64,000 bases of DNA from Amycolatopsis tucumanensis (GTDB taxonomy: Bacteria; Actinomycetota; Actinomycetes; Mycobacteriales; Pseudonocardiaceae): the NCBI RefSeq assembly GCF_021654135.1, contig NZ_JAKGSD010000015.1, forward strand, positions 62,001 through 126,000, written 5' to 3'. The position numbers and the translations under genes were made by a program. Each line of letters opens with the position of its first letter. The stretch's first letter is position 1. The notes below the pieces were generated by a model. That model ran no database searches. It had not been told where the DNA came from and saw only the letters and a list, made by a program, of their open reading frames with translations. Positions 1-10,765 of this stretch are shown piece after piece.

Positions 1-1
1 G

Positions 2-3000
2 AACGCCGCCCAGTTCGCCGGCACCGTCGTGAAGTCCGCATCGTTGAACGCGACGGTCTTGCATTCCTACAACTGCTCGGGAACCAGCCCGACCGACCTG
101 TGGCTGGCCGGCGCGATCGACGGGAACACGACGTGGAACGCCCAGCCGATCTGGGGCTCGAAGCTCGGTTCGAGCAACGTTGCGAACTGCAACGACGCGC
201 CGAACGTGATCGCCCAATTCGACGCGACCGCGGGGGCACAGACGTCGGCGAACCAGCGCTGGCCCAACGTCACGTTCATGCTCATCGGCAGCACCGAGAA
301 CTCGGTGTCGGCGTGGCGGCGATTCGCGCTCAACCCTTACCTGCAGGTCAACTACAACTCCTACCCGAACACGCCCTGGAACCTGACGATGCAGCACGGC
401 GCGCTGAAGTGCGTCCAGGGTGCCAATCGGCCGTGGATCCAGACCAAGACCCCGCAACTGGTCGGCCTGGTGTCCGACCCCGATGGCGGAACATTGTTCG
501 CGGGTTTCGCGCTGGGGGCCGGCACTGCAGGGCACAGCACCAACGTGCACGACAACGCGGGAAGCCTGGTCACTGTGGGCACCCCGGGCCCGAACCAGGC
601 GGCGACCGCGCAGTTCGCCGCCGTGCCCGCGGGATGGATCACCGGCGACGGTATCTACAACTGGTCGATGCAGGTCAACGACGGCCAGCTGTGGTCACCC
701 TGGGTGGGCAGCTGCGAGTTCTACGTCGACTCGACCGTGCCGCTGGCGCCGACAGTCAGCATGACCGGCACCTCACCCGCCTACCAGGGCGACACCGCGC
801 ACTTCAGTGTCTCCGTCGGGATGGCCACAGCCAACTTCTACGACATCGACCACTTCATCTACACCACCGACGGTTCCGAACCACAACCGCAAGGGTCGCC
901 GAGTATCACGGCGACGAAGGCCACCGACGCGAGCGGAAAGATGATCGCGACTGCGAACCTGTCCGCAATCGCCGTCAACGGGAACCAGAACTACATCAAG
1001 GTCAAAGCCGTCAACAAAGCCGGCACCCCCGGCCCTGACGCCACCTGCGTCGCCAGCGGGAACCTCGATGCTCCGTCCTGCACCTTCCACGTCCTCCCGT
1101 TCACCCCGGCCGTGGGACTGGTCGGCGCGTGGCCGCTCGACGAAATGGGCGGCCGGGTGCTGGCCGACACCGCCAACACCACGCCCGACAACGCCGGGCT
1201 GACCGTGCACGGCGCGGAGCTCCTCGGCGGCGGTGACTGGATCGCCGGCTACGACCACGGCAACTCCTGGACCCATCCGGACACCGGGGGCTACAGCGAG
1301 GGAACCAAGGGCGCGCTGACCCTGGACGGTTCGAGTGGCTACGTCGACACCACAACCGGTCCCGTGGCGGACACGACGAAATCCTTCAGTGTCGGCGCCT
1401 GGGCGAAGCTCAACAACACCAACGGTTACCAGACCGTGGTCTCGCAGGACGGCAACCAGGCCAGCGGCTTTTACCTGCAGTACTCAAAAGCCGACAACGC
1501 CTGGGCGTTCAGCATGACCACCGCCGACCAGGCCAACGCCACCACGGTCCGGGCCAAGTCCACGAGCCCGCCCACGGTCGGCGTCTGGACCCACCTCGTG
1601 GGCACCTACGACGCATCCACCGGCACCACCACCCTCTACGTCGACGGAGTCAAGCAGTCCACCTCGGTCGGAGCCGGATGGGCCTCGACGGGCAGGCTCG
1701 TGATCGGCGCCGCGAAGTTCAACGGCGTCCGCACCGACTACCTCGCAGGCCAGGTCGACGACGTCCAGGTGTGGCAGCGAGTCCTGTCCGCGCAGGAGGC
1801 ACACGACTTCGCCAACGCTCCCGCGCCCGTGTCGAAGTTCGGCCTCGCAGAGGGCTGCGTCACCGCCCTCGGCACCACGGCACCGTCCCTGCAGAGCAGC
1901 TGGGCTCTCGATGAAGGCAGCGGCGCCACCGCGAACGACACCAGCCCGTTCGGCAACGCGATGACGCTCAACAACGGCTACACCTGGACCACCGGCCAGC
2001 AGGGGAGCGCCGTCCATTTCGACGGCACCGGCGCCTACGCCAACGCCGCTCCGCCAGTCGACACCACCCAGTCGTTCACGGTGTCGGCCTGGGCGAAACT
2101 CGACGACCTCAACGGCTACTACACACTCCTTTCCCAGGGCGGAACCAATGAGGCCGCTTTCCAGTTGCGGTACTCGCCCGACGTCAAGCGCTGGGTCTTC
2201 GGGATGACCTCCGCCGACGACAACAGCACCGACCTCTACCACTGGGCGATCGGCTCGCAGGCCCCGCAGGCGGGTGTGTGGACCCTGCTGACGGGCGTCT
2301 TCGACCAATCGACCATGCGGGTGCGGTTGTATGTCAACGGCAAGCTCGAAGGGCAGAACGTCGTCCCGACGGCCTGGAGCGCGGTCGACACCTTCACCGT
2401 CGGGGCCTACCTCGGTGTCAACAACTTCTTCAAGGGATCTGTGGACCGGGTCCAGGTGTGGGGCCAGGCGCTGACCGACGACCAAATCGCATCGCTCGCC
2501 GGGTTCAGCTACTTCGACTCGATCCGCAAGACCACCGGAACCGGATCCGGCCCCGTCAGCCTCACCGAAGCGCCTGACGCCTGCTCGGCCCAGTTCCCGA
2601 GACCATGGACCGGGCAGGTCGACGCCGGGCGCCCGGCAGGCTTCCGCACCGACCGCTCCTACACCGTCGAAGCCTGGGTCTACCACCGGTGGACTTCCGA
2701 CGACGTCGCCGTCGGCGGCGCGGTCGACCCGAACGGGCGAGCCGTGGTCGGCGTGGACGATTCCCAGTACTCGCCGATCCTGCTCGGGTACCACAGCTGG
2801 AACGACGCCAACGGCACCCCGCACCCGAAGTGGACGCTGCTCGTCAGCAACTCCACCACGGGCCCCGGCGCGTGGTACGCGATCAGCGACGCCGACGCCG
2901 CGAACAACACCTGGGTCCACCTCGCCGCGACCTACGACGCCTCCACCCACACCATCGCGCTCTACGTCAACGGCGTGAAGCAGCACACCTACGCCAACAC

Positions 3001-3205
3001 CCCAGACGGAGGCGGAGTCACCAGCCGCGCGAGCACCGGAACCCTGTTCCTCGGCCGCGGCGTGTGGAGCGGCCAGAGCTCCGATGGATGGTACGGCGGC
3101 CTGGCCGGTGTGCGGATCTACCAGGGTGTGCGCGGTGGTGGCGACATCGCGTACGACGCCAAGACCGATGACCCGGGCAGCCTTTCCGGTGTCAGGCACC
3201 TCTGA
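2..3205 (+). CDS. LamG-repeat secreted protein, 5' truncated
   Basis: The frame is open from the first bases, so the true start lies upstream and 1067 residues are visible. Residues about 370-610, 630-840 and 870-1050 are three LamG/concanavalin-like repeats; each has a W-x-LDE or AWxKL strand, a 'TLYVDGVKQ'-type hairpin and a closing 'DDVQVW' strand. The region before them looks like Ig-like or coagulation-type beta modules. LamG folds usually bind carbohydrate or matrix, and no catalytic motif is visible. Only 40 bp separate it from the RHS gene on the same strand, so the two are probably co-expressed. It may be an accessory or presentation protein for the RHS toxin; that role is inferred. 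Confidence 0.85.
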   Translation, partial: NAAQFAGTVVKSASLNATVLHSYNCSGTSPTDLWLAGAIDGNTTWNAQPIWGSKLGSSNVANCNDAPNVIAQFDATAGAQTSANQRWPNVTFMLIGSTENSVSAWRRFALNPYLQVNYNSYPNTPWNLTMQHGALKCVQGANRPWIQTKTPQLVGLVSDPDGGTLFAGFALGAGTAGHSTNVHDNAGSLVTVGTPGPNQAATAQFAAVPAGWITGDGIYNWSMQVNDGQLWSPWVGSCEFYVDSTVPLAPTVSMTGTSPAYQGDTAHFSVSVGMATANFYDIDHFIYTTDGSEPQPQGSPSITATKATDASGKMIATANLSAIAVNGNQNYIKVKAVNKAGTPGPDATCVASGNLDAPSCTFHVLPFTPAVGLVGAWPLDEMGGRVLADTANTTPDNAGLTVHGAELLGGGDWIAGYDHGNSWTHPDTGGYSEGTKGALTLDGSSGYVDTTTGPVADTTKSFSVGAWAKLNNTNGYQTVVSQDGNQASGFYLQYSKADNAWAFSMTTADQANATTVRAKSTSPPTVGVWTHLVGTYDASTGTTTLYVDGVKQSTSVGAGWASTGRLVIGAAKFNGVRTDYLAGQVDDVQVWQRVLSAQEAHDFANAPAPVSKFGLAEGCVTALGTTAPSLQSSWALDEGSGATANDTSPFGNAMTLNNGYTWTTGQQGSAVHFDGTGAYANAAPPVDTTQSFTVSAWAKLDDLNGYYTLLSQGGTNEAAFQLRYSPDVKRWVFGMTSADDNSTDLYHWAIGSQAPQAGVWTLLTGVFDQSTMRVRLYVNGKLEGQNVVPTAWSAVDTFTVGAYLGVNNFFKGSVDRVQVWGQALTDDQIASLAGFSYFDSIRKTTGTGSGPVSLTEAPDACSAQFPRPWTGQVDAGRPAGFRTDRSYTVEAWVYHRWTSDDVAVGGAVDPNGRAVVGVDDSQYSPILLGYHSWNDANGTPHPKWTLLVSNSTTGPGAWYAISDADAANNTWVHLAATYDASTHTIALYVNGVKQHTYANTPDGGGVTSRASTGTLFLGRGVWSGQSSDGWYGGLAGVRIYQGVRGGGDIAYDAKTDDPGSLSGVRHL

Positions 3206-3245
3206 TCCACGTCCCGCTTCCCGAGAGACAAGGGCGATCATCATC

Positions 3246-6200
3246 ATGACCGTGGCAAGGCGCCGGTTGAAGATCAAGCGGTGGGCGCGGACGACGGCCG
3301 TTGCGACAGCGGCGATCCTCCTGGCATCGGCACACCAGGCGATAGCCCAGCCCGTGGGCTGGCACGGTCTCGGCTGGGACCTGCCACCCCTGCAAGCGGC
3401 GCAGTCGGTGACCGGACGGGTCGTGACGGCTCTCGCCGGTGACGCTCCCGCTTCGACGCCCTCGGCACCGACACCCGCGGTGAACTGGCCCGCACCGGAC
3501 CGGGCGCAGATGGACCTACCCGCCACGGCCAAGGGCAGCAAGGCCCCGGCCCTGTTGGTCGCGGGCAAGCTTCCAGTGTCGGTCACGCGGGGCCACGGCC
3601 GCGACACGCGCACCGGCCGCTACACCGCCGACGCCTCCACGGTTCCGGACGGGCACGGCGCGGGCCGGGTCGAAGTGGCCACTGTGGACCGCCAGGTCAC
3701 CGAGAGGGCCGGTATCCCCGGAACCCTGCTCGAACTCAAGGCGATCTCCGGCGACACGTCCGGGCCGGTCGAAGTCGCGCTCGACTACCGCGGTTTCGCC
3801 GCCGCGTACGGAGCGGACTTCGGCGAACGCCTGCACTTCGAACAGCTCCCCGCCTGCGTGCTCACGACACCGGACAAACCGGAATGCCGCGCCGGGCAGC
3901 CGGTCGACTCCGAGAACGACGCGGGTGCCCACCGCTTGACCGGTGAAGCGACCTTTGCCGCCGAGAGCGTGACAGTGCTGGCAGCGACCGCGGACACCGC
4001 GAGCGGCGGAGGCGACTTCAAGGCCACGAAACTCTCGCCGGCGGGCTCGTGGGCGTCCGGTACGTCGTCCGGTGACTTCTCCTACACCTACCCGATCTCA
4101 GCCCCGAAGGCACCGAACGGGAAGTCGCCGTCGTTCGAGTTGAAGTACTCGTCGGGAACCGTCGACGGGCTGACCTCGGCGACCAACAACCAGGCCTCCG
4201 AGATCGGCGACGGCTGGAACTCGACTGCGGGTGGGTACATCGAGCGGTCCTACAAGGCCTGCGCCGGAGACCTGGGCGGCAACAACGGTCAGACCAAGAC
4301 CGGCGATCTGTGCTGGGGCAGTGACAACGCGACGCTGTCGCTGGGCGGCTCGACCACCGAGCTGATCAAGGACACCGCGACCGGAACCTGGCATCCCCGC
4401 GGCGACAACGGCGCGCGCGTGGAGAAGCTGACCGGTGCGGCCAACGGCGCCAAGGACGGCGAGCACTGGAAGGTCACCACGCTCGACGGCACCCAGTACT
4501 TCTTCGGGCTCAACCACCTGCCCGGATGGCAGACGGGGAACCCCGAAACCCAGTCGACCTGGACCGTGCCGGTCTTCGGCAACAACGCAGGCGAACCGTG
4601 CAACGGCGCCACGTTCGCCTCGTCCTGGTGCCAGCAGGCCTGGCGCTGGAACCTCGACTACGTGGTGGACCCGCACGGCAATGCGACCACCTACTACTAC
4701 CAGCCCGAGACCAACCGCTACGGTCTGAACCTGAACCTGACCAGCGCCGGAACGCCCTACATCCGCGAGGGCCAGCTGCTGCGCATCGAGTACGGGTTCA
4801 ACACCCACGTCGTTGGCCTCTACACCCACGCACCCGCGCAGATCGTGTTCGACACGGCCGAACGGTGCCTTCCGAACGGCGCGGTCACCTGTGACCCCGG
4901 CCAGCTGGCAGGGAACGCGGCAGCCTGGCCCGACGTTCCCGCCGATCAGATGTGCGCGGAGGGAGCGACCTGCCGGAACGTGGCCCCGGTGTTCTTCACC
5001 CAACGTCGGGTGATCGGCATCAGCACCCAGGTCACCGACGGCGGGACCGGCTGGAAAACCGCCACCCAGTGGTCACTGGTTCAATCCTTTCCGGCGAGCG
5101 GCGACGGTTCCAGCCCCGCGATGTGGCTGGACTCCATCACCCAGACGGGCAAGGCCGGCGGTTCGGCGAGCATGCCGCCGACGGTGTTCCACCCCAAGGC
5201 GCTGGCCAACAGGGTGGATGCCAACAGCAAGTACACGGCGCTGACCCGTAACCGCATCGACGCCGTCACCACCGACCAGGGTGGCGTGATCGCCGTCAAG
5301 TACGCCGACCCGCAGTGCGTACCCGGCGTCACCATGCCGGCCAACCCGGAGAGCAACACCCTCGCCTGCTACCCCGTCTACTGGACACCAGGCGGAGCTA
5401 CCGACCCGGTGCTGGACTGGTTCAACAAGTACGTCGTCACCGACGTGACCGAGGACGGCCGCACGACCTTCTCCCAGCAGGCGCTCACCCATTACGACTA
5501 CCTCGGTGGCGCGGCGTGGCACTACGACGAGAACCACCTGGGCGATCCGAAGTACCGGACGTGGTCCCAGTGGCGTGGCTACGCCACAGTCAAGACCACC
5601 AAGGGGCAGGCCACCAGCGACCCGGCCGGTCCACCGACCGTCAGCCAAGCGCTCTACCTGCGGGGGATGGACGGCGACACCCTGCCCGGCGGCGGCAAAC
5701 GCTCGGTCTCGGTCACCGACAGTCTCGGCGGGACGATCCCGGACAGCACGGCGCTCGGCGGCTTCCAGCGCGAATCGCTGACCTACCTCGACGGCAACGT
5801 CATCGCGAACACCGTCAACGATCCCTGGATCTCGCCCGCGACCGCGACCAACGCCGACGGCACCCAGGCCTTCCGCACCGGCACCGGCACGAGCCGCACG
5901 CGGACCTGGATCGCCTCGGCGAACAAGTGGCGAACCACGCGCATGATCACGTCCTTCGATGCGTACGGTCTGCCGACGCAGGTCGAGAACGACGGCGACA
6001 TCAGTGATCCCGCTCAGGCCACCTGCACGCGGAACACCTACGCCCAGAACACGGCGGCGTGGTTGATGAGCTACACGAGCCAGGTGCAGAAGACCGCAGG
6101 GCCGTGCAGTACGCCGGCGAGCAGCGGGACGATCGTGAGCGACAGCCGGTCCTACTTCGACCACCAGGCGTTCGGCGTGGCGCCGGGTACCGGTGACATC

Positions 6201-9200
6201 ACCCGCACCGACACGCTCGACTCCTGGCCCGCCGGCGGCAGCGAGAAGTTCGTCGCGCCCGCGACCACCGCCGAGTTCGACGTCTACGGCCGGCCGACGG
6301 CCTCCACCGACCCACTTGGGCTGACCACCAACATCGCCTACACGCCGGCTACCGGAGGCCCGCTGACCCAGGTCGTCACCACCGCGCCGCCCGTCAGCGG
6401 CACCAATTCGACCAGGTTCACGACGGTCCAGTACCTCGACCCGATCACCGGCGCCATGACGGCGCAAGTCGACCAGAGCGGGCTGCGCACCGACGCCACG
6501 TACGACGCTCTGGGCCGTCTCACGGCGTTGTGGCCACCGGGGCACGACAAATCCACCAATGCGCCCGCTGCCACGACGTACTCCTACACGGTCAGTACCA
6601 CCGGTCCGAGCGTGGTGACCGCGAACCGCCTCCTGTCCAGTGGCAAGTACGCGTCGACGTACGAACTGGTCGACGGACTCGGCCGCACGGTGCAGACCCA
6701 GGCGCCAACGTCCTACGCCGAGGGCGGGCGTGTTGTCACCGATTCGTTCTACGACTCCCAGGGGCGCACGTGGAAGACGCACGACGCCTACTGGAACAAG
6801 GACGCCGCCCCGGGCACCAGCCTCCTCGTGGTGCAGGACAACGCCGTACCCAGCACCACAGTCTCCCGGTTCGACAGCGCGGGCCGGGCGGTCGCCTCGA
6901 TCTACGAGCTTTACGGCACGGAACAGTGGCGCACGACCACTACCTACGACGGGGATCGCACCACCACCGTTCCGCCGGCTGGCGGCATTGCGAGCAGCGT
7001 GGTCACCGACGGGCTCGGTCAGAAGACACAGCTCGTGCAGTACAAGGACCGGGCGCACACGAACCCCGGCGACCCCGCCGACGTGACGACCTACGGCTAC
7101 AACCACACCGGCATGCTCACGTCGACCACCGACAGCACGGGGCGGAACACGTGGACCACCACGTACGACCTCCGCGGGCGCAAGTTCGCCACGACCGACC
7201 CCGACACCGGCATCACGACCTACACCTACGACGCCGACAACCGGATGCTCACCAGCACCGACGCCAGCGGCAGGACGCTGGCCTACACCTACGACAACCT
7301 CGGCCGCAAGACCGCCGAGTACCAGGGCTCGGTGACCGGGACCAAGCTCGTCTCCTGGACCTACGACACCGTCCTGAAGGGCAAACTCGCCAGCTCGAGC
7401 AGGTACGCCGACGGCAGGACCTACACCAACACGGTCGTCACCTACGACTCGGCGGGCCGGGTCACCAGCTCCCGGTTCACCATTCCGCTGACCGAAACCG
7501 GGCTGGGCGGAACCTACTCGTTCTCCTGGCGCTACGACCCGCTGAGCGACGTCCTGCGTTCCTACGGCAGCCCGGCCAAGGGAGGACTGTCCGACGAGTC
7601 GATGCTCACGGGCTACGACGCGCTGGACAAACCCGCGACCCTGCTGGCCGCCGGAACGAGCGCCGGCACCGAACTCGTGAGCGAGACGGACTACAACCCG
7701 TACGGACAGATCCTCCGGAACAACTACCAGGACCCCGACGACCCCCACCAGATCTCGATCACGCACACCTACGAGGACGGCACGAACCGGCTGGCGAGCA
7801 CCCTCGCCGAGCGGGCCACGGCGTCGGACTACATGATCGGGAACCGGGCCTACACCTACGACGCGGCAGGCGACATCACCAAGATCGCCGACACCCCGCT
7901 CGGTGCGCCGTCGGACAACCAGTGCTTCGGTTACGACTACCTGCAGCGGCTCACTGAAGCCTGGACACCGGCATCCGGCGACTGTGCCGCCGCTGCCAGC
8001 GCCGCCACTCTCGGCGGAGCGGCACCGTACTGGAAGTCGTGGAGCTTCGACCAGACCGGCAACCGTCTCACCGAAACGCAGCACGCCACGTCCGGTGACA
8101 CCGCGGCGGTTTCGACCTACCCGCAGCCGGGGCAGCCGCAGCCCCACGCCGTCCAGTCGGTCGACACGACCGGGCCTTCCGGCAGTGCCCGCACCAGTTA
8201 CACCTACGACGCTGCCGGGCGGACAGCGACCCAAAGCGGTCCGGCTGCACAACTGACCTACACCTACGACGCGGAAGGACGGGTAGCCACCGCGAAGGAC
8301 GCCGCGGGCAAGGTCACCAGCTACGTCTACGACGCCGACGGCAACCGGTTGCTGACCAAGGACGCCACCGGCACCACCCTCGTCCTCAACGACCTCGAAA
8401 TCTTCGTCGCGGCCGGCACGTCCACGGCTGTTGGCACCCGCTTCTACACCTTCGGCAGCCTGCCCGTCGCCGAGCGGAAGTCCGGCCAGCTGAAGTGGTT
8501 GCTGACGGACAACGTCAACACCACCTACGCGAGCGTGGACGCGGCCGACCTGTCGGTCACCAAGCGCTGGCAGGACCCCTACGGTGTCCTCCGCGGCGCG
8601 GCACCCACCTCCTGGCCGGACAAACACGGCTATCTGGGCGGCTACCAGGACACGACCGGCATGGTCCACCTCGGAGCACGCGACTACGACCCTGCCACCG
8701 GGCGGTTCACCACCGTCGACCCGGTGCTCGACACGGCAGTTCCGCAACAGCTCAACGGCTACGCCTACGGTCTCGGGAACCCGCTGACCCGACCCGATCC
8801 CAGCGGGCTGGAACCGTTGGCCGACCCCTCCTGCATGAACGTCGAATGCCGGAACACTGGCTACGGCGCAACGGCCAACTGGCCCAAGAACGGCTACCCG
8901 GTCCCGAACAAGTGGCCGGCGCCGGGTCTGTCCCCGACAGAACTGATGGACACCAGCGTGCCGAAGATGAGCATCCCCACGCCGCTGTCGATCCTGTCCG
9001 CGATGCCGCCCAACTACCTGACGTCTTCCGACCCGGCGCCGAAGGAAAAGGGTTTCCTCGCCAGGCTGGTCGACGAGGTCTGGGAGGTCTCCGGTCTCGC
9101 CGACGTCGAGCGGTGCATCGACAACCCGAGTGTGGTGGGTTGCCTGAAGGGCGCCATCAACGTCGGGATCTGGTTCATCCCCGGCGGTGGTGTGGTCAAG

Positions 9201-10061
9201 GGCGCTGAAGCGGCCTATGCCGGAGGACGCGCTGTCGAGTCCTACATCGCCGGCGAGCGTGCGGAGTCCACCCTCGCGCAGGACCTCGCGCGATCCTGCA
9301 ACAGCTTCGCCGGCGACACGCCGGTTCTCATGGCGGACGGCAGCACGAAACCCATCGCTGCGCTCAAACTCGGCGACGAGATCACGAACGCCGAACCGGA
9401 CGATTCGAACACCCAGAAACATGTGGTCACAGCGATCCACATCACCGACGACGACCGCGACTTCGCCACCCTCACCATCGCCGCCCCGGACGGGCCGAAG
9501 GACATCGTCACGACGGCCCACCACCTGTTCTGGGACACCACGACGCACGCTTGGACCGAAGCGGCTGCCCTCAAGCCTGCCGAACAACTCGACACCCCCG
9601 GCGACGGCCACGCGGCAGTGCTGGCGGTCCGGGTGTACACGGGTACGCTGCGGACCTACAACCTGACCATCGACACCGTCCACACGTACTATGTCGTGGC
9701 GGGCAGTGCGCCGGTACTCGTACATAATTCCGGAGGGCCCTGCAAGGAAGTTGTCATGGGCGGCTTCGTCAGCTTCGAGCAAGCCCGAAACAAGGCGCTC
9801 GATTTGCTCGGCGAGATCGATCCTGCGACTCGACAGCCGTACATTGGTCGTCTAGAGTCTGCGCCGTCGACGTATGGCAAAGTTGTAGGGTTCACTACCC
9901 GGGTGAATGGTGAATTCAAGAGGCTGAGGTTGGACTACGACCCGGTGAAGGGGCCCCATATCAACGTGGAAATCGGCAAGGGTGATTCTGCAAGTAAATA
10001 TGCCGTCGCCTGGAATGGAACCGAAGAAGATTTCGCGAGAGTATTGGACGGTAACTGGTGA
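3246..10061 (+). CDS. Exported RHS/YD-repeat polymorphic toxin with Hint domain
   Basis: The start ATG at 3246 gives a clean signal peptide (RRR-rich n-region, hydrophobic core, AIA-Q cleavage near residue 36); the frame is open further upstream but codes for nothing signal-like. Length is 2271 aa. Residues about 270-400 resemble the SpvB/TcaC-type start of RHS shells, and about 1000-1800 carry many YD repeats (TYDALGRL, TYTYDADNR types). The RHS core closes with the DPSG motif near residue 1850. A Hint module spans about C2018 to the H-N pair at 2160-2161 (CNSFAGDTPVLM at its start, VLVHN at its end). In this family it cuts after Asn and releases the C-terminal tip. The last 110 residues (DYDPVKGPHINVE motif) are the presumed toxin, reminiscent of small RNase-type polymorphic toxins, but I cannot name the family. 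G+C drops in this tip, consistent with cassette exchange. Confidence 0.9.
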   Translation: MTVARRRLKIKRWARTTAVATAAILLASAHQAIAQPVGWHGLGWDLPPLQAAQSVTGRVVTALAGDAPASTPSAPTPAVNWPAPDRAQMDLPATAKGSKAPALLVAGKLPVSVTRGHGRDTRTGRYTADASTVPDGHGAGRVEVATVDRQVTERAGIPGTLLELKAISGDTSGPVEVALDYRGFAAAYGADFGERLHFEQLPACVLTTPDKPECRAGQPVDSENDAGAHRLTGEATFAAESVTVLAATADTASGGGDFKATKLSPAGSWASGTSSGDFSYTYPISAPKAPNGKSPSFELKYSSGTVDGLTSATNNQASEIGDGWNSTAGGYIERSYKACAGDLGGNNGQTKTGDLCWGSDNATLSLGGSTTELIKDTATGTWHPRGDNGARVEKLTGAANGAKDGEHWKVTTLDGTQYFFGLNHLPGWQTGNPETQSTWTVPVFGNNAGEPCNGATFASSWCQQAWRWNLDYVVDPHGNATTYYYQPETNRYGLNLNLTSAGTPYIREGQLLRIEYGFNTHVVGLYTHAPAQIVFDTAERCLPNGAVTCDPGQLAGNAAAWPDVPADQMCAEGATCRNVAPVFFTQRRVIGISTQVTDGGTGWKTATQWSLVQSFPASGDGSSPAMWLDSITQTGKAGGSASMPPTVFHPKALANRVDANSKYTALTRNRIDAVTTDQGGVIAVKYADPQCVPGVTMPANPESNTLACYPVYWTPGGATDPVLDWFNKYVVTDVTEDGRTTFSQQALTHYDYLGGAAWHYDENHLGDPKYRTWSQWRGYATVKTTKGQATSDPAGPPTVSQALYLRGMDGDTLPGGGKRSVSVTDSLGGTIPDSTALGGFQRESLTYLDGNVIANTVNDPWISPATATNADGTQAFRTGTGTSRTRTWIASANKWRTTRMITSFDAYGLPTQVENDGDISDPAQATCTRNTYAQNTAAWLMSYTSQVQKTAGPCSTPASSGTIVSDSRSYFDHQAFGVAPGTGDITRTDTLDSWPAGGSEKFVAPATTAEFDVYGRPTASTDPLGLTTNIAYTPATGGPLTQVVTTAPPVSGTNSTRFTTVQYLDPITGAMTAQVDQSGLRTDATYDALGRLTALWPPGHDKSTNAPAATTYSYTVSTTGPSVVTANRLLSSGKYASTYELVDGLGRTVQTQAPTSYAEGGRVVTDSFYDSQGRTWKTHDAYWNKDAAPGTSLLVVQDNAVPSTTVSRFDSAGRAVASIYELYGTEQWRTTTTYDGDRTTTVPPAGGIASSVVTDGLGQKTQLVQYKDRAHTNPGDPADVTTYGYNHTGMLTSTTDSTGRNTWTTTYDLRGRKFATTDPDTGITTYTYDADNRMLTSTDASGRTLAYTYDNLGRKTAEYQGSVTGTKLVSWTYDTVLKGKLASSSRYADGRTYTNTVVTYDSAGRVTSSRFTIPLTETGLGGTYSFSWRYDPLSDVLRSYGSPAKGGLSDESMLTGYDALDKPATLLAAGTSAGTELVSETDYNPYGQILRNNYQDPDDPHQISITHTYEDGTNRLASTLAERATASDYMIGNRAYTYDAAGDITKIADTPLGAPSDNQCFGYDYLQRLTEAWTPASGDCAAAASAATLGGAAPYWKSWSFDQTGNRLTETQHATSGDTAAVSTYPQPGQPQPHAVQSVDTTGPSGSARTSYTYDAAGRTATQSGPAAQLTYTYDAEGRVATAKDAAGKVTSYVYDADGNRLLTKDATGTTLVLNDLEIFVAAGTSTAVGTRFYTFGSLPVAERKSGQLKWLLTDNVNTTYASVDAADLSVTKRWQDPYGVLRGAAPTSWPDKHGYLGGYQDTTGMVHLGARDYDPATGRFTTVDPVLDTAVPQQLNGYAYGLGNPLTRPDPSGLEPLADPSCMNVECRNTGYGATANWPKNGYPVPNKWPAPGLSPTELMDTSVPKMSIPTPLSILSAMPPNYLTSSDPAPKEKGFLARLVDEVWEVSGLADVERCIDNPSVVGCLKGAINVGIWFIPGGGVVKGAEAAYAGGRAVESYIAGERAESTLAQDLARSCNSFAGDTPVLMADGSTKPIAALKLGDEITNAEPDDSNTQKHVVTAIHITDDDRDFATLTIAAPDGPKDIVTTAHHLFWDTTTHAWTEAAALKPAEQLDTPGDGHAAVLAVRVYTGTLRTYNLTIDTVHTYYVVAGSAPVLVHNSGGPCKEVVMGGFVSFEQARNKALDLLGEIDPATRQPYIGRLESAPSTYGKVVGFTTRVNGEFKRLRLDYDPVKGPHINVEIGKGDSASKYAVAWNGTEEDFARVLDGNW

Positions 10062-10558
10062 CGTTCGAGGACGTATACGGAACCAGGCCGGACCTCCTTC
10101 CGCGGTCTATGGTTCGACTGGTTCGCTCCGATTTGCCGGGGCATCCCGGGTCGGAGTGGGTTGGGCGGCCAGGGGTGAAGCTGTTGGACCCGGCAGAACA
10201 TCTTCGCAACGAACGGGAAAGCCTCGGTCGCTACCCGCGCAACTCCGACGGTGCGATCGATTGGACGGCGGTACCCGAAGAGTTGGTGATCAGTTCGACG
10301 AATCGAGATTCACCTGGGCTGGACGCAATTATTCAACAATTCGTCTCCGGTGTCGGCAATATTGTAGTGTTCTGGGGCAGCTTGGCGATTCCAAGCTTGG
10401 AGTTATCATGTGAAGACTTCCTTGCGCACCTTTCGGACGTGCTGGATAGTAATATTGCAGACTTCTGGATATATTCACCGAGTGATGACGTCGTATTGGA
10501 GTTCTCCTTCTTTGGTGTGGTGACCGTCGCTCATCTTCCGATGCTTGCGGATGGGTGA
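10058..10558 (+). CDS. Candidate immunity protein for the RHS toxin tip
   Basis: This 166-aa protein matches no family I recognise. Its GTG start overlaps the toxin stop in a GTGA junction, the usual arrangement for coupled translation of an immunity protein directly behind a polymorphic toxin. It is acidic overall, has no signal peptide or membrane segment, and its C-terminal half is strand-rich (IADFWIYSPSDDVVLEFSFFG). Base composition is lower in G+C than the flanking shell gene and matches the toxin tip, so tip and immunity gene were probably acquired together. The function is inferred from position only. Confidence 0.7.
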   Translation: MTFEDVYGTRPDLLPRSMVRLVRSDLPGHPGSEWVGRPGVKLLDPAEHLRNERESLGRYPRNSDGAIDWTAVPEELVISSTNRDSPGLDAIIQQFVSGVGNIVVFWGSLAIPSLELSCEDFLAHLSDVLDSNIADFWIYSPSDDVVLEFSFFGVVTVAHLPMLADG

Positions 10559-10765
10559 ACGTGGACGAGTCTGCGTAATCTATGTCAGATCTGTGTGCGT
10601 GTTCACGGGATAAGGTGGCGACGTAAAGATGATGGTGGAAGGGGGTGCCGCCTCCGGCTCGCCGGAGTCTGTTGTCGATCCCGTCGGCCAAGCCGTCTAA
10701 CTACCTGAAGCGCTCTGATGTCGAGTCTAAGGAAACGGTTTCCTCGAGTCGGTGGAAGAACGACT

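Noticed and set aside
1484..9782. Very long open frames on the minus strand across the LamG and RHS genes (709 and 1569 codons)
   Set aside because: They are antisense shadows of GC-rich repeat proteins; their translations are low-complexity V/G/R/D with no domain, while the plus strand encodes clear families.
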